A DNA stretch of 64,000 bases, from positions 6,022 to 70,021 of the forward strand of contig CBFIHZ010000022.1 of the NCBI GenBank assembly GCA_965662545.1, in the 5' to 3' direction. The stretch comes from CPC320 sp002684375. Lineage in GTDB: Bacteria > Pseudomonadota > Alphaproteobacteria > Rhodobacterales > Rhodobacteraceae. Below, piece after piece: positions 8,012-16,761 of this stretch. The notes under the pieces were generated by a model, which was not told the DNA's origin, ran no database searches, and worked only from the letters and a program-made list of their open reading frames with translations. The translations under genes and the position numbers were made by a program. Every line of letters starts with the position of its first letter. The stretch's first letter is position 1.

Positions 8012-9169
8012 ATGACACGTTTAAACTGGGGAATGGTTGGCGGCGGTGACGGCAGCCAGATCGGTCCGGCGCACCGGCTTGGGGCTGGGCTTGATGGGGC
8101 TTTTTCTTTTGTGGCTGGCGCTTTGGATCACAACCCAGAGGCGGGGCGCGCTTTTGCACAAAGCCTGGGCATTGCAGCGGACCGGGCCTATGGGGATTGG
8201 CGTGAAATGCTGGCTGGCGAGGCCAAACGCAGTGACCGGGTTGATCTGGTGACGGTGGCGACGCCCAACAACACCCATTTTGAGATTACCAAAGCATTTT
8301 TGGAAAGTGGCTTTCACGTCTTGTGTGAAAAACCGATGACCATGACAGTCGAAGAAGGCGAGGAAATTGTCAAAATTACCCGTGCGACAGGACAGATTTG
8401 TGCGGTTAACTATGGCTATACCGGCTATGCGCTGGTGCGCCACATGAAGGCGATGGTGGCGCGCGGTGATTTGGGCAAAATCCGCTTGATCAAAGCAGAG
8501 TTTTCCCATGGTCATCACGCCGATGCCGCCGATGCCGATAATCCGCGGGTGCGGTGGCGCTATGACCCTGCGCAAGCTGGCGTGTCGGCGCAGTTTGCCG
8601 ATTGTGGCATCCACGCGCTTCATATGGCCAGCTTTATTGCTGGGCAAGAAGCCGAGCGGCTTTCGGCGGATTTTGTCTCAACAATGGAAAGTCGCATTCT
8701 GGAAGATGACGCCATGGTCAATGTCCGGATGCAGGGGGGTGCAACGGTGCGGTTGTGGACCTCTTCTGTGGCGCTGGGTCGGCAACATGGGCTGACCATG
8801 CAGGTGTTTGGTGAAACCGGTGGGCTGCGCTGGACTCAGGAACAGCCCAATCAGTTGTATTACAAACCCCTGCACGGGCGCGTTGAAATCATTGAACGCG
8901 GAGAGGGCAACCTGTCGCCCGAAGGCGACCGCGCCTCGCGTGTCACCGTGGGCCATGCCGAGGGGATGCCCTTGGCCTTTGCCAATATCTACAGTGACCT
9001 TGCCGAGAATATTGCAGCGCGAAAAGCTGGTCGCGCCGCTGACCCTGCGGCGATCTGGTATCCGACAGCCGAAGACGGGTTGCGCTCAATGGCGGCGGTA
9101 CATCAGGCGACGGCGTCTGCCAAAGCAGATGGCGTCTGGGTTGACGCAAGGCCGCCTATGTTTCGTTGA
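8012..9169 (+). CDS. Gfo/Idh/MocA family oxidoreductase, third paralogue of the locus
   Basis: Dehydrogenase-like protein of 385 residues, longer than IolG. The cofactor motif is GMVGGGDGSQIGPAHR near residue 7, the lysine motif CEKPMTMTVEEG near 109, and FADCGIHALHMASF holds the catalytic His. An AAGGAG ribosome site overlaps the stop of the preceding iolE-like gene, so translation is coupled. This longer subgroup is commonly found in sugar and inositol clusters. A scyllo-inositol, chiro-inositol or keto-inositol dehydrogenase role is plausible but unproven. Confidence 0.83.
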   Translation: MTRLNWGMVGGGDGSQIGPAHRLGAGLDGAFSFVAGALDHNPEAGRAFAQSLGIAADRAYGDWREMLAGEAKRSDRVDLVTVATPNNTHFEITKAFLESGFHVLCEKPMTMTVEEGEEIVKITRATGQICAVNYGYTGYALVRHMKAMVARGDLGKIRLIKAEFSHGHHADAADADNPRVRWRYDPAQAGVSAQFADCGIHALHMASFIAGQEAERLSADFVSTMESRILEDDAMVNVRMQGGATVRLWTSSVALGRQHGLTMQVFGETGGLRWTQEQPNQLYYKPLHGRVEIIERGEGNLSPEGDRASRVTVGHAEGMPLAFANIYSDLAENIAARKAGRAADPAAIWYPTAEDGLRSMAAVHQATASAKADGVWVDARPPMFR

Positions 9170-9221
9170 CGGAGCTTGCTTTGCGGGTTCTTGCGGGATC
9201 AAACCGCGCAATGCGGCAGGG

Positions 9222-10223
9222 TTAAACCGTGGGGCGCAGTGTATTACGTTCAACAACGTGGCAGGGAAACAGCCGCGCCTCTGGCGGTCGGTCTGGCTGT
9301 TCGAGGGTCGCGAGAATAAGCTCAATCGCCGAGCCAACGATCTTTGCTATGGGCTGGTGAATGGTGGTCAGCGCGATGTTTTCCCAGCCCGCCATTTCCA
9401 TATCGTTCAATCCGATCAAGCCGATATCGTCAGGAACAGACAAGCCCGCAGAGCTGATCGCCGATAAGGCCCCGATCGAGAGTACATCGTCACCGCAAAA
9501 ATACGCTTCGCAGGGGGTCATTTGCGCCAGCAGGCGGCACATCTCACTTCGGCCCGCATCAAACGAATAGGCTGTTGCAAAAGAATGGCTGACCTCGATC
9601 TTTGGGTGATTTGTCAGCTCTTCGATAAATCCGTCAAACCGGTCTCTGGTCGACGTGGCAATAGCCGGCCCCCCTAAAAAACCAACGCGTCTATATCCCC
9701 GACGCGCCAATTCGCGTCCGGCAATCCGGCCGCATTCTACGTTATCAATGCCCACGACATGCACTTGCGGGTTCGACGAACGGCGGCCAAAAGCATGCAC
9801 CACCGGCATGTTTGAATCGCGGAATGCTTTGGCAAATGAGGGAGGTAGGGTAGAGGAGGCCACAATTACACCGTCCACCGAATATTGGCGCAGCATCTTT
9901 ACCGAGGCTTCAGGATCGGTCTGGTCTGTCAGATTGACCAGCAGTGGGCGCAGGTCGCATTCCTGCAGGCCACGGGTGAACAAATCAAACACTTCTAGAA
10001 AAATAGGATTGTGAAAGTTGTTCGACACGAGGCCAATCATTTTTGTTCTGCGTGTGGTGAGCGAGCGGGCGAGAAAGTTGGGGCTATATCCCATCTCAGC
10101 AGCAGCGCTCTCGACTTTTTTACGGGTTTTTTCAGAGACAGACGCCCCTTGTGTGAAGGTGCGAGAGACCGCCGATGCCGAGACGCCAGCCCGCTTTGCG
10201 ACTTGTTTTAAAGTGACAGCCAT
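9222..10223 (-). CDS. LacI-family transcriptional repressor of the inositol locus
   Basis: Repressor of 333 residues. The N-terminal helix-turn-helix is textbook LacI: LKQVAKRAGVSASAVSRTF (residues 4-22), then the hinge GYSPNFLARSLTTRRTKMIGLV. A periplasmic-binding-protein-like effector domain fills the rest (DGVIVASS, VHVVGIDNVECGR, GLNDMEMAGWENIALTTIHQP). It is transcribed against its neighbours, between the rightward catabolic operon and the transporter genes. Two copies of TTGCAACCGGTTGCAA flank this block, one 87 bp upstream of its own start, so repression of both operons and autoregulation are likely. The effector is probably inositol or an early intermediate (inference). Confidence 0.92.
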   Translation of the reverse strand: MAVTLKQVAKRAGVSASAVSRTFTQGASVSEKTRKKVESAAAEMGYSPNFLARSLTTRRTKMIGLVSNNFHNPIFLEVFDLFTRGLQECDLRPLLVNLTDQTDPEASVKMLRQYSVDGVIVASSTLPPSFAKAFRDSNMPVVHAFGRRSSNPQVHVVGIDNVECGRIAGRELARRGYRRVGFLGGPAIATSTRDRFDGFIEELTNHPKIEVSHSFATAYSFDAGRSEMCRLLAQMTPCEAYFCGDDVLSIGALSAISSAGLSVPDDIGLIGLNDMEMAGWENIALTTIHQPIAKIVGSAIELILATLEQPDRPPEARLFPCHVVERNTLRPTV

Positions 10224-10306
10224 ATTTTTCCCCTGTCGGTTTTGTGCACCCTGCGAGACAGTTCAATCATAACGCCTTAAATTTTAGCTTATGCAAACAA
10301 AAAAAG

Positions 10307-10328
10307 TTTTTGCAACCGGTTGCAAAAA
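10307..10328. promoter_or_regulatory. LacI-type operator in front of the inositol ABC transporter
   Basis: Perfect 22-bp palindrome whose 16-bp core, TTGCAACCGGTTGCAA (10310-10325), is identical to the palindrome at 5951-5966; here it is extended by three matching A/T pairs on each side. It lies between the divergent LacI gene and the binding-protein gene, about 90 bp upstream of the latter's start. Confidence 0.87.
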
Positions 10329-10416
10329 GACTGGCTATATGGTTTCGTTTGTCGTGGAAGTTCGGGGGAATCCCCGGCCTTTAATGAGGCATCAAAACCT
10401 TTTTGGGAGGACAACT

Positions 10417-11370
10417 ATGAAACTTTTAAAGAAACTTGGTTTGGCATCTGCGTTGATCGCAGCACCATTTATGGCAACCACTGCGTTCGCGGGTGGTCAC
10501 GGCGCTTTGAAATATGTGCTCGTAAGTCATGCGCCTGACAGCGATAGCTGGTGGAACACCATCAAGAACGGCATCGCACTTGCGGGTGATCAAATGGGCG
10601 TTGAAGTCGAATATCGCAATCCGCCAACCGGAGACCTTGCTGATATGGCGCGCATCATCGAGCAAGCGGCCGCTTCTGGCCCGAACGGCATCATCACCAC
10701 ACTGGCGGACTATGACGTTTTGAGCGGAGCGATCAGTTCGGCAGTTGACAGCGGCGTTGACGTGATCATCATGAACTCCGGCACCCCTGCGCAAGCCCGC
10801 GAAGTTGGCGCGCTGATGTATGTAGGTCAACCAGAATATGATGCGGGCCACGCAGCTGGCATGCGCGCCAAAGGCGACGGAGTTGGATCGTTCCTTTGCG
10901 TGAACCACTATATTAGTTCACCGTCATCAACCGAGCGTTGTCAGGGTTTTGCCGATGGTCTGGGTGTGGATCTGGGCAATCAGATGATTGATTCCGGTCA
11001 GGATCCGGCTGAAATTAAGAACAAGGTTCTGGCCTATCTTTCGGCCAATCCAAACACGGACGCTGTTTTGACACTTGGGCCGACGTCTGCTGACCCAACG
11101 CTGCTGGCGCTTGATGAAAACGGTATGGCGGGAGATATCTATTTCGGCACCTTCGATTTGGGCACTGAAATTGTGAAAGGTATTAAAGCCGATGTGATCG
11201 CATGGGGCATTGACCAGCAGCCGTTCCTGCAGGCTTATCTGCCGGTTGTCGTACTGGCCAACTATCACCGCTATGGTGTGTTGCCGGGCAACAACATCAA
11301 CTCTGGCCCTGGTTTTGTGACCAAAGATGGGCTTGAACTGGTGGAGAAATTTGCGGGCGAATATCGCTAA
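10417..11370 (+). CDS. Sugar (probably inositol) ABC transporter substrate-binding protein
   Basis: Periplasmic binding protein of the ribose/RbsB type (Peripla_BP_4), 317 residues. The N-terminus MKLLKKLGLASALIAAPF...TTAFA is a Sec signal peptide with predicted cleavage after residue 24 (AFA|GG). The mature protein begins with a strand (YVLVSHAPDSDSWWNTIKNGI) typical of sugar binders and includes ADYDVLSGAISSAVDSGVDVI. The in-frame extension upstream crosses the operator and is rejected; the chosen ATG follows GGGAGG. It is followed by a permease and an ATPase, under the same operator as the iol genes, so inositol is the likely ligand. Confidence 0.85.
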   Translation: MKLLKKLGLASALIAAPFMATTAFAGGHGALKYVLVSHAPDSDSWWNTIKNGIALAGDQMGVEVEYRNPPTGDLADMARIIEQAAASGPNGIITTLADYDVLSGAISSAVDSGVDVIIMNSGTPAQAREVGALMYVGQPEYDAGHAAGMRAKGDGVGSFLCVNHYISSPSSTERCQGFADGLGVDLGNQMIDSGQDPAEIKNKVLAYLSANPNTDAVLTLGPTSADPTLLALDENGMAGDIYFGTFDLGTEIVKGIKADVIAWGIDQQPFLQAYLPVVVLANYHRYGVLPGNNINSGPGFVTKDGLELVEKFAGEYR

Positions 11371-11381
11371 ACGCAGACTTT

Positions 11382-11408
11382 GGAAAGGCGCCTGACGGGC
11401 GCCTTTCC
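11382..11408 (+). other. Strong intercistronic stem-loop between binding protein and permease
   Basis: An 11-bp perfect stem, GGAAAGGCGCC / GGCGCCTTTCC, with a 5-nt loop, lies 12 bp after the binding-protein stop and about 30 bp before the permease start. It is followed by TTAAAATTC rather than a run of T. Such hairpins usually protect the abundant binding-protein message or act as partial terminators. Confidence 0.75.
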
Positions 11409-11439
11409 TTAAAATTCTATAAAATTACTGGAGTTGTTT

Positions 11440-12561
11440 ATGTCAGAGACTAGACAGTCAAATGACAGGGATGAACGTATAAAATCGATGTCAAGTTGGC
11501 GCAAAGCTCTGATTCGTCCGGAACTGGGTGGTATTTGCGGGACGATCCTGGTTTTTATTTTTTTCATGTTGACCGCTTTTGACAGTGGTATGTTTGGTCC
11601 GGCTGGTGTGTTGAACTGGTCTGTCGTGTCTGCCCAATTTATGATCATAGCAGTTGGTGCGTGTCTGTTGATGATTGCGGGTGAGTTTGATCTTTCGGTT
11701 GGCTCAATGATTGGGTTCGCTGGAATGATCATTGCTATTTTCAGCATAACGCTCGGTTGGCCCGTGTGGTTAGCAATTATACTTGCCTTTGTGATTTGTG
11801 TCTCTTGCGGTGCGCTAAACGGCTTTATTGTGGTGCGGACCGGTTTGCCAAGTTTCATCGTTACGCTGGCTTTCTTGTTTATTCTACGTGGTTTTACGAT
11901 CTTTTTCCCTCAGACATTTGAGCGCAAAACCATTATTGGCGGCATCAGAGATGCGGCCGAGGGCGATTGGCTTGCGCCGCTATTCGGTGGTAAAATTCTG
12001 ACCGGGTTTTTCCAATGGCTTGGAGAGGTTGGTCTGATCGAAGTTTTTGTGCGCGGCAGCCGCAAAGGTCAGCCCATCGTTGAGGGTGTCCCGATGTTGA
12101 TCGTCTGGGCCTTGGCTCTGGTGGTTTTTGGCCATTTCCTTTTGACCCGTACTCGGTTCGGCAATTGGATTTTTGCCTCAGGAGGCGACGCGCAGGCCGC
12201 GCGCTATGTCGGAGTGCCGGTCAACCGTGTGAAGATTTTAATGTTCATGTTTACCGCGTTTTGCGCCACAGTTTTCGCCACGTGTCAGGTGATGGAGTTT
12301 GGATCGGCGGGGGCTGATCGCGGTTTGTTGAAAGAGTTTGAGGCCATTATTGCCGTGGTGATTGGCGGTGCGCTTCTGACGGGTGGCTATGGGTCGGTGA
12401 TTGGCGCGGCTCTGGGCGCATTAATTTTCGGAGTGGTGCAGCAGGGGCTGTTTTTTGCGGGTGTAGAAAGTTCGCTATTTCGCGTGTTTCTCGGCTTGAT
12501 ACTTTTGATGGCGGTGATTTTGAACACCTATATTCGCCGTTTGATTACGGGAGAGCGCTAA
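11440..12561 (+). CDS. Sugar ABC transporter permease
   Basis: Inner-membrane permease of the RbsC/FrcC type (BPD_transp_2), 373 residues with many hydrophobic segments. The conserved GEFDLSVGSMIGFAGM motif after the third membrane helix and the cytoplasmic loop GGDAQAARYVGVPVNRVKILMF are characteristic. A cytoplasmic N-terminus of about 30 residues precedes the first helix. ATG at 11440 follows CTGGAG; a TTG two codons upstream is less likely. It is an operon member after the binding protein and 1 bp before the ATPase. Confidence 0.88.
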   Translation: MSETRQSNDRDERIKSMSSWRKALIRPELGGICGTILVFIFFMLTAFDSGMFGPAGVLNWSVVSAQFMIIAVGACLLMIAGEFDLSVGSMIGFAGMIIAIFSITLGWPVWLAIILAFVICVSCGALNGFIVVRTGLPSFIVTLAFLFILRGFTIFFPQTFERKTIIGGIRDAAEGDWLAPLFGGKILTGFFQWLGEVGLIEVFVRGSRKGQPIVEGVPMLIVWALALVVFGHFLLTRTRFGNWIFASGGDAQAARYVGVPVNRVKILMFMFTAFCATVFATCQVMEFGSAGADRGLLKEFEAIIAVVIGGALLTGGYGSVIGAALGALIFGVVQQGLFFAGVESSLFRVFLGLILLMAVILNTYIRRLITGER

Positions 12562-12562
12562 G

Positions 12563-13342
12563 ATGCCGGAACCGATAGTTAAAATGGTGGATATCGAAAA
12601 GCACTTTGGATCGGTGATCGCCTTGGCCGGGGTGTCTTTTGACGTTCACGCCGGGGAATGTCATTGCCTGCTGGGGGATAACGGCGCGGGTAAATCGACG
12701 TTTATCAAAACCATGAGTGGCGTTCACGAACCCTCTGCTGGGCAGATTTTCTTTGAGGGCAATCCGATGCAGTTCGCGGATCCTAGGGATGCCATCACGG
12801 CTGGGATTGCCACAGTCTATCAAGATCTGGCAATGATCCCCTTAATGAGCGTCAGCCGTAATTTTTTCATGGGCAATGAACCGATCCGGAAATTTATGGG
12901 CTTGCCGTTGTATGATCACGAGCATGCCGAACGGGTGACGCTGGAAAAAATGCGTAGCATGGGGATAAATTTGCGCGGCGCGGATCAGGCGGTCGGTACC
13001 CTATCGGGAGGAGAGCGTCAGACGGTTGCGATTGCGCGGGCGGTACATTTTGGCGCAAAAGTTTTGATTTTGGATGAGCCGACCTCCGCCTTGGGCGTGC
13101 GTCAAACTGCCAATGTGCTTGCAACTGTGGACAAGGTGCGCAAATCGGGCATCGCAGTGGTATTCATCACCCATAATGTGCGCCATGCACTGGCTGTGGG
13201 CGACCGCTTCACTGTGCTTAACCGTGGCAAGACACTTGGCACCGCCAAACGTGGGGAAATTACCCCGGAAAAGTTACAGGACCTGATGGCCGGCGGCATG
13301 GAAATGGCCACGCTGGAAGGGTCGCTTGGCGGCACCGTTTGA
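12563..13342 (+). CDS. Sugar ABC transporter ATP-binding protein
   Basis: Single-domain ABC ATPase, 259 residues, like FrcA, rather than the double-domain RbsA. The Walker A motif GDNGAGKST is near residue 39, the signature LSGGERQTVAIARA near 151, Walker B VLILDEPTSALG near 172, and the switch His in FITHN. The start follows the permease stop by one base. It energises uptake for the binding protein and permease upstream. Confidence 0.92.
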   Translation: MPEPIVKMVDIEKHFGSVIALAGVSFDVHAGECHCLLGDNGAGKSTFIKTMSGVHEPSAGQIFFEGNPMQFADPRDAITAGIATVYQDLAMIPLMSVSRNFFMGNEPIRKFMGLPLYDHEHAERVTLEKMRSMGINLRGADQAVGTLSGGERQTVAIARAVHFGAKVLILDEPTSALGVRQTANVLATVDKVRKSGIAVVFITHNVRHALAVGDRFTVLNRGKTLGTAKRGEITPEKLQDLMAGGMEMATLEGSLGGTV

Positions 13343-13360
13343 AAATTATCCGCGGGTTGT

Positions 13361-13410
13361 CGGCAGACTTGCTTAAAGCCCCCTTGGGGCGGCTTTAAGC
13401 AAGTCTGCCG
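13361..13410. repeat. Long perfect inverted repeat closing the transporter operon (probable terminator)
   Basis: Two 20-base arms, CGGCAGACTTGCTTAAAGCC (13361-13380) and GGCTTTAAGCAAGTCTGCCG (13391-13410), match perfectly around a 10-nt loop. The hairpin is 18 bp after the ATPase stop and 134 bp before tig. There is no T-run on either side, so it is not a textbook intrinsic terminator; a symmetrical transcript-end structure or a mobile palindromic element are both possible. Confidence 0.75.
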
Positions 13411-13543
13411 TACAAGAAATTCGTTAGATAGTTGCAGCCCCAAATATATCTATATATAGCGAGGCGACGACGCGTATTGCAACGACCCAACTGACGGCCT
13501 GTATGCGCTTCACTGGTACCAGATAAAACAGAAGGACAGGAAT

Positions 13544-14875
13544 ATGCAGGTCACCGAGACACTGAATGAAGGCCTCAGACGCGGCTATAGGATCGTACTC
13601 CCTGCGAGCGAGCTCGAGGAGACGGTTAATGGCAAATTGGCCGAAGCCCAACCCACCGTCGAAATGAAGGGATTTCGTAAGGGAAAAGTACCAATGGCGC
13701 TGTTGAAAAAGCAGTTTGGTCAACGGCTCTTGGGCGAGGCGATGCAGGAAACCATTGATGGGGCGATGTCCAAGCACTTTAACGACAGCGGTGATCGTCC
13801 GGCGCAACAGCCTGACGTTAAAATGACCAATGAAGACTGGAAAGAAGGTGACGATGTTGAGGTCGAAATGAGCTATGAGGCTCTTCCGACCATTCCAGAT
13901 GTGGATTTCAAAGCTATTGACCTGGAAAAACTGGTGGCCAAAGCCGATGAGGCGGCGGTTGACGAGGCACTGGCCAATCTGGCAGAGAACGCACAAGATT
14001 TCAAAGACCGGAAGAAAACAGCCAAAGCCAAAGACGGCGACCAGATCGTGTTTGACTTCTTGGGTAAAGTCGATGGCGAGGCCTTTGATGGTGGTGCCTC
14101 CGAGGATTATCCGTTGGTGCTGGGCTCCAATAGCTTCATTCCCGGCTTTGAAGAGCAGTTGGTTGGCGTAAAGACCGGCGCGGAAAAAGATGTGGTTGTT
14201 ACGTTTCCCGAAGAATATGGTGCCGCGCATTTGGCCGGCAAAGAGGCTGTATTCAGCTGTACCGTAAAAGCCGTGAAAGAGCCGGTTCCGGCCGAGATCA
14301 ATGACGAGTTGGCAACCAAGTTCGGTGCCGAAGATCTGGCCGGTCTCAAGGTTCAAATTGCCGAACGTATCGAGGCCGAATATGCGGGTGCGGCGCGCGC
14401 AGTGATGAAACGTGCACTGCTTGATGCGCTGGATGAAAAGGTAAAATTTGAGCTGCCACCCTCTATGGTCGAAACTGAAGCAGGTCAGATTGCGCATCAA
14501 CTGTGGCATGAGGAAAACCCTGAAGTGCAGGGCCATGATCACGATCCGGTTGAAACCACGCAAGAGCACAGAGACCTGGCCGAGCGCCGGGTGCGTTTAG
14601 GGCTTTTGTTGGCCGAAATGGGCCAGCGCGCGGAAGTGCAGGTCAGCGATGCCGAAATGCAGCAAGCGGTGATGGCACAAGCCCGTCAGTATCCCGGCGA
14701 AGAGCGTCAGTTTATGGAGTTTGTGCAGAGTAATGAGCAGATGCAACAACAGATGCGGGCGCCAATCTTTGAAGACAAAGTAGTTGATTACGCGTTTGAG
14801 CTGGCCAATGTTACAGAAAAAGAAGTCAGCAAAGATGAGCTGGAAAAAATTGTAGAAGCCCTTGAAAGCGAATAG
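13544..14875 (+). CDS. tig: Trigger factor, ribosome-associated chaperone and prolyl isomerase
   Basis: Trigger factor, 443 residues, of normal length. The ribosome-binding N-domain begins MQVTETLNEGLRRGYRIVLP and carries the signature GFRKGKVPMALLKKQFG (residues 43-59). The central FKBP-like PPIase domain contains GDQIVFDFLGKVDGEAFDGG and LVLGSNSFIPGFEEQLVG. A helical C-domain follows (EKEVSKDELEKIVEALESE at the end). A GAAGGA ribosome site precedes the ATG. Clp/lon genes, often adjacent in other groups, are absent here. A terminator hairpin follows the stop. Confidence 0.97.
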   Translation: MQVTETLNEGLRRGYRIVLPASELEETVNGKLAEAQPTVEMKGFRKGKVPMALLKKQFGQRLLGEAMQETIDGAMSKHFNDSGDRPAQQPDVKMTNEDWKEGDDVEVEMSYEALPTIPDVDFKAIDLEKLVAKADEAAVDEALANLAENAQDFKDRKKTAKAKDGDQIVFDFLGKVDGEAFDGGASEDYPLVLGSNSFIPGFEEQLVGVKTGAEKDVVVTFPEEYGAAHLAGKEAVFSCTVKAVKEPVPAEINDELATKFGAEDLAGLKVQIAERIEAEYAGAARAVMKRALLDALDEKVKFELPPSMVETEAGQIAHQLWHEENPEVQGHDHDPVETTQEHRDLAERRVRLGLLLAEMGQRAEVQVSDAEMQQAVMAQARQYPGEERQFMEFVQSNEQMQQQMRAPIFEDKVVDYAFELANVTEKEVSKDELEKIVEALESE

Positions 14876-14900
14876 CGCTTACATTTTCTATTGATTTTAT

Positions 14901-14933
14901 AAAGGCCCGTCCCTCATCAGGAACGGGCCTTTT
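14901..14933 (+). terminator. Rho-independent terminator after tig
   Basis: A 10-bp stem AAAGGCCCGT / ACGGGCCTTT with a loop of about 12 nt ends in TTTTATATTAT, 25 bp after the tig stop. The A-rich 5' side could make it work for the convergent metG transcript as well. Confidence 0.9.
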
Positions 14934-14986
14934 ATATTATTGACCACACTCTTGGTTTGCTTGGCTGCGCGCGGGTTCTTTTAACG

Positions 14987-16705
14987 CTAGTTGCGTATGC
15001 CGGAAAACCGGACCTGCCAATCGGCGACCTCATCATCGGTGATTTTTCGAAATGTCACCTCGGGTACGCGAAAGGCATGGCCTGCGGGCAAAGTGGACAG
15101 GGCCGCGCCGATATCAAGCGGCCAGCTATGGTCGTCGCTGTTCATTGTGGTCATCAAACTTGCGGCAGCATCGGGAATAAACGGCTCGGAGAGCACCGCA
15201 TAAAGTCGCACGAGATTCAGCGCCAGCCGGATTTGCATTGCTGCGGTCTCGGGGTCCAGTTTGAAGGTCGACCACGGTGCGGCGGCTTGCAGGTATTCAT
15301 TGCCTGCGACCCAGATTGCGCGCAGCTCGGCGGCGGATTTGCGCACCTCGATAGCGTCCATACAGCCCTCATAGGCGCGGACACGGCTGGTCAGTTCGGC
15401 GATTAGGGCCGTTTCCTGCTCTCCCCAAGCGCCGCCCTCTGGCAGCGACTCGCCAAATTTTGAGCGGCAGAATTTTGTCACCCGCGAGACGAAATTGCCC
15501 AGCACATCTGCCAGATCTTTATTGGTGTTGGCTTGGAAGTTTTCCCATGTGAATTCGCTGTCGGAACTTTCTGGGGCATGGCTCAGAAGCCACCAGCGCC
15601 AATAGTCTGCGGGTAAAATTTCCAGAGCCTGATCCATGAAAATGCCGCGCCCTTGCGAGGTGCTGAACTGGCCGCCGTCATAGTTCAGGTAATTGAACGA
15701 TTTGATATAATCGACCAGCTTCCAATCCTCACCAGAGCCCAGAATTGTGGCGGGAAAACTCAAGGTGTGAAACGGCACATTATCCTTGCCCATGAACTGC
15801 GTATACCGCACGTCACCTGCACCGTGATCTGTGCGCCACCAACGCTGCCAATCAGCTGCGGATTTACCATTGGCTTCGGCCCACTCGCCCGCGCAAGCAA
15901 TATATTCGATCGGTGCGTCAAACCAGACATAAAAAACTTTACCCTCCATTCCTGGCCAGTCTTCAGTGCCGTTCTTGACGGGGATGCCCCAATGCAAATC
16001 CCGGGTGATCCCACGATCTTGGAGCCCGTCACCATCATTCAACCATTTTTTGGCGATCGAGGTGGTCAGGATCGGCCAATCGGTTTTGCTGTCGATCCAA
16101 GCGCTCAGTTGGTCGCGCATTTGTCTTTGCATCAGGTACAAATGGGTGGTGTCGCGCACCTCAAGGTCGGTGGACCCCGAGATCGCACTGCGCGGCTGCA
16201 ACAGATCAGTTGGGTTGAGCTGTTTGGTGCAGTTTTCACATTGGTCGCCGCGGGCCTTGTCATAACCACATTCAGGGCAGGTCCCCTCAATATAGCGATC
16301 TGGCAAGAAGCGGCCGTCAGCGTTGGAATAGACCTGTTGTTCGGTCACGTCTTTGATCAGACCGGCAGCGGCCAAACGACCGGCAAAATGCTGGGTCAAT
16401 TCATGGTTCTGTGGGCTGGACGAACGCCCAAAATGATCAAACGACAGGCGAAAGCCCTGCGCGATCTTTTGTTGTGTGGCATGCATGGCAGCGCAGTACT
16501 CGGCAACCGGTTGCTCGGCCTTAGCCGCTGCCAGTTCGGCCGGTGTACCATGCTCATCGGTGGCGCAAAGAAACATCACTTCGTTGCCACGGGCGCGCTG
16601 ATAGCGCGCAAACAGATCAGCAGGCAATTGGCTGCCAACCAGATTGCCTAAATGCTTGATACCGTTGATATAGGGGATCGCCGAAGTGATCAGATGTCTG
16701 GTCAT
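14987..16705 (-). CDS. metG: Methionyl-tRNA synthetase
   Basis: Class I aminoacyl-tRNA synthetase, 572 residues. The HIGH region reads AIPYINGIKHLGNL (residues 9-22). A zinc knuckle with four cysteines (CPECGYDKARGDQCENC) lies near 145. The KMSKS region reads QFSTSQGRGIF near 340, so the usual lysines are replaced by FSTSQ. The anticodon-binding helical domain follows (NFQANTNKDLADVLGNFVSRV), and there is no C-terminal tRNA-binding extension. It faces tig and is followed on the same strand, upstream, by an MFS gene. Essential charging enzyme, so the variant motif should be functional. Confidence 0.96.
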   Translation of the reverse strand: MTRHLITSAIPYINGIKHLGNLVGSQLPADLFARYQRARGNEVMFLCATDEHGTPAELAAAKAEQPVAEYCAAMHATQQKIAQGFRLSFDHFGRSSSPQNHELTQHFAGRLAAAGLIKDVTEQQVYSNADGRFLPDRYIEGTCPECGYDKARGDQCENCTKQLNPTDLLQPRSAISGSTDLEVRDTTHLYLMQRQMRDQLSAWIDSKTDWPILTTSIAKKWLNDGDGLQDRGITRDLHWGIPVKNGTEDWPGMEGKVFYVWFDAPIEYIACAGEWAEANGKSAADWQRWWRTDHGAGDVRYTQFMGKDNVPFHTLSFPATILGSGEDWKLVDYIKSFNYLNYDGGQFSTSQGRGIFMDQALEILPADYWRWWLLSHAPESSDSEFTWENFQANTNKDLADVLGNFVSRVTKFCRSKFGESLPEGGAWGEQETALIAELTSRVRAYEGCMDAIEVRKSAAELRAIWVAGNEYLQAAAPWSTFKLDPETAAMQIRLALNLVRLYAVLSEPFIPDAAASLMTTMNSDDHSWPLDIGAALSTLPAGHAFRVPEVTFRKITDDEVADWQVRFSGIRN

Positions 16706-16761
16706 GGAAACTGTGCCTTTTGCCTGCGTTTATACTCTTTAGCGGATGCAGACGGCGGGTG

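Noticed and set aside
13424..14569. 381-codon open frame on the minus strand
   Set aside because: A shadow of trigger factor caused by its codon bias; the tig product is certain.
15653..16651. 332-codon open frame on the plus strand
   Set aside because: Antisense to metG; low-complexity, histidine- and glycine-rich translation typical of a shadow frame.
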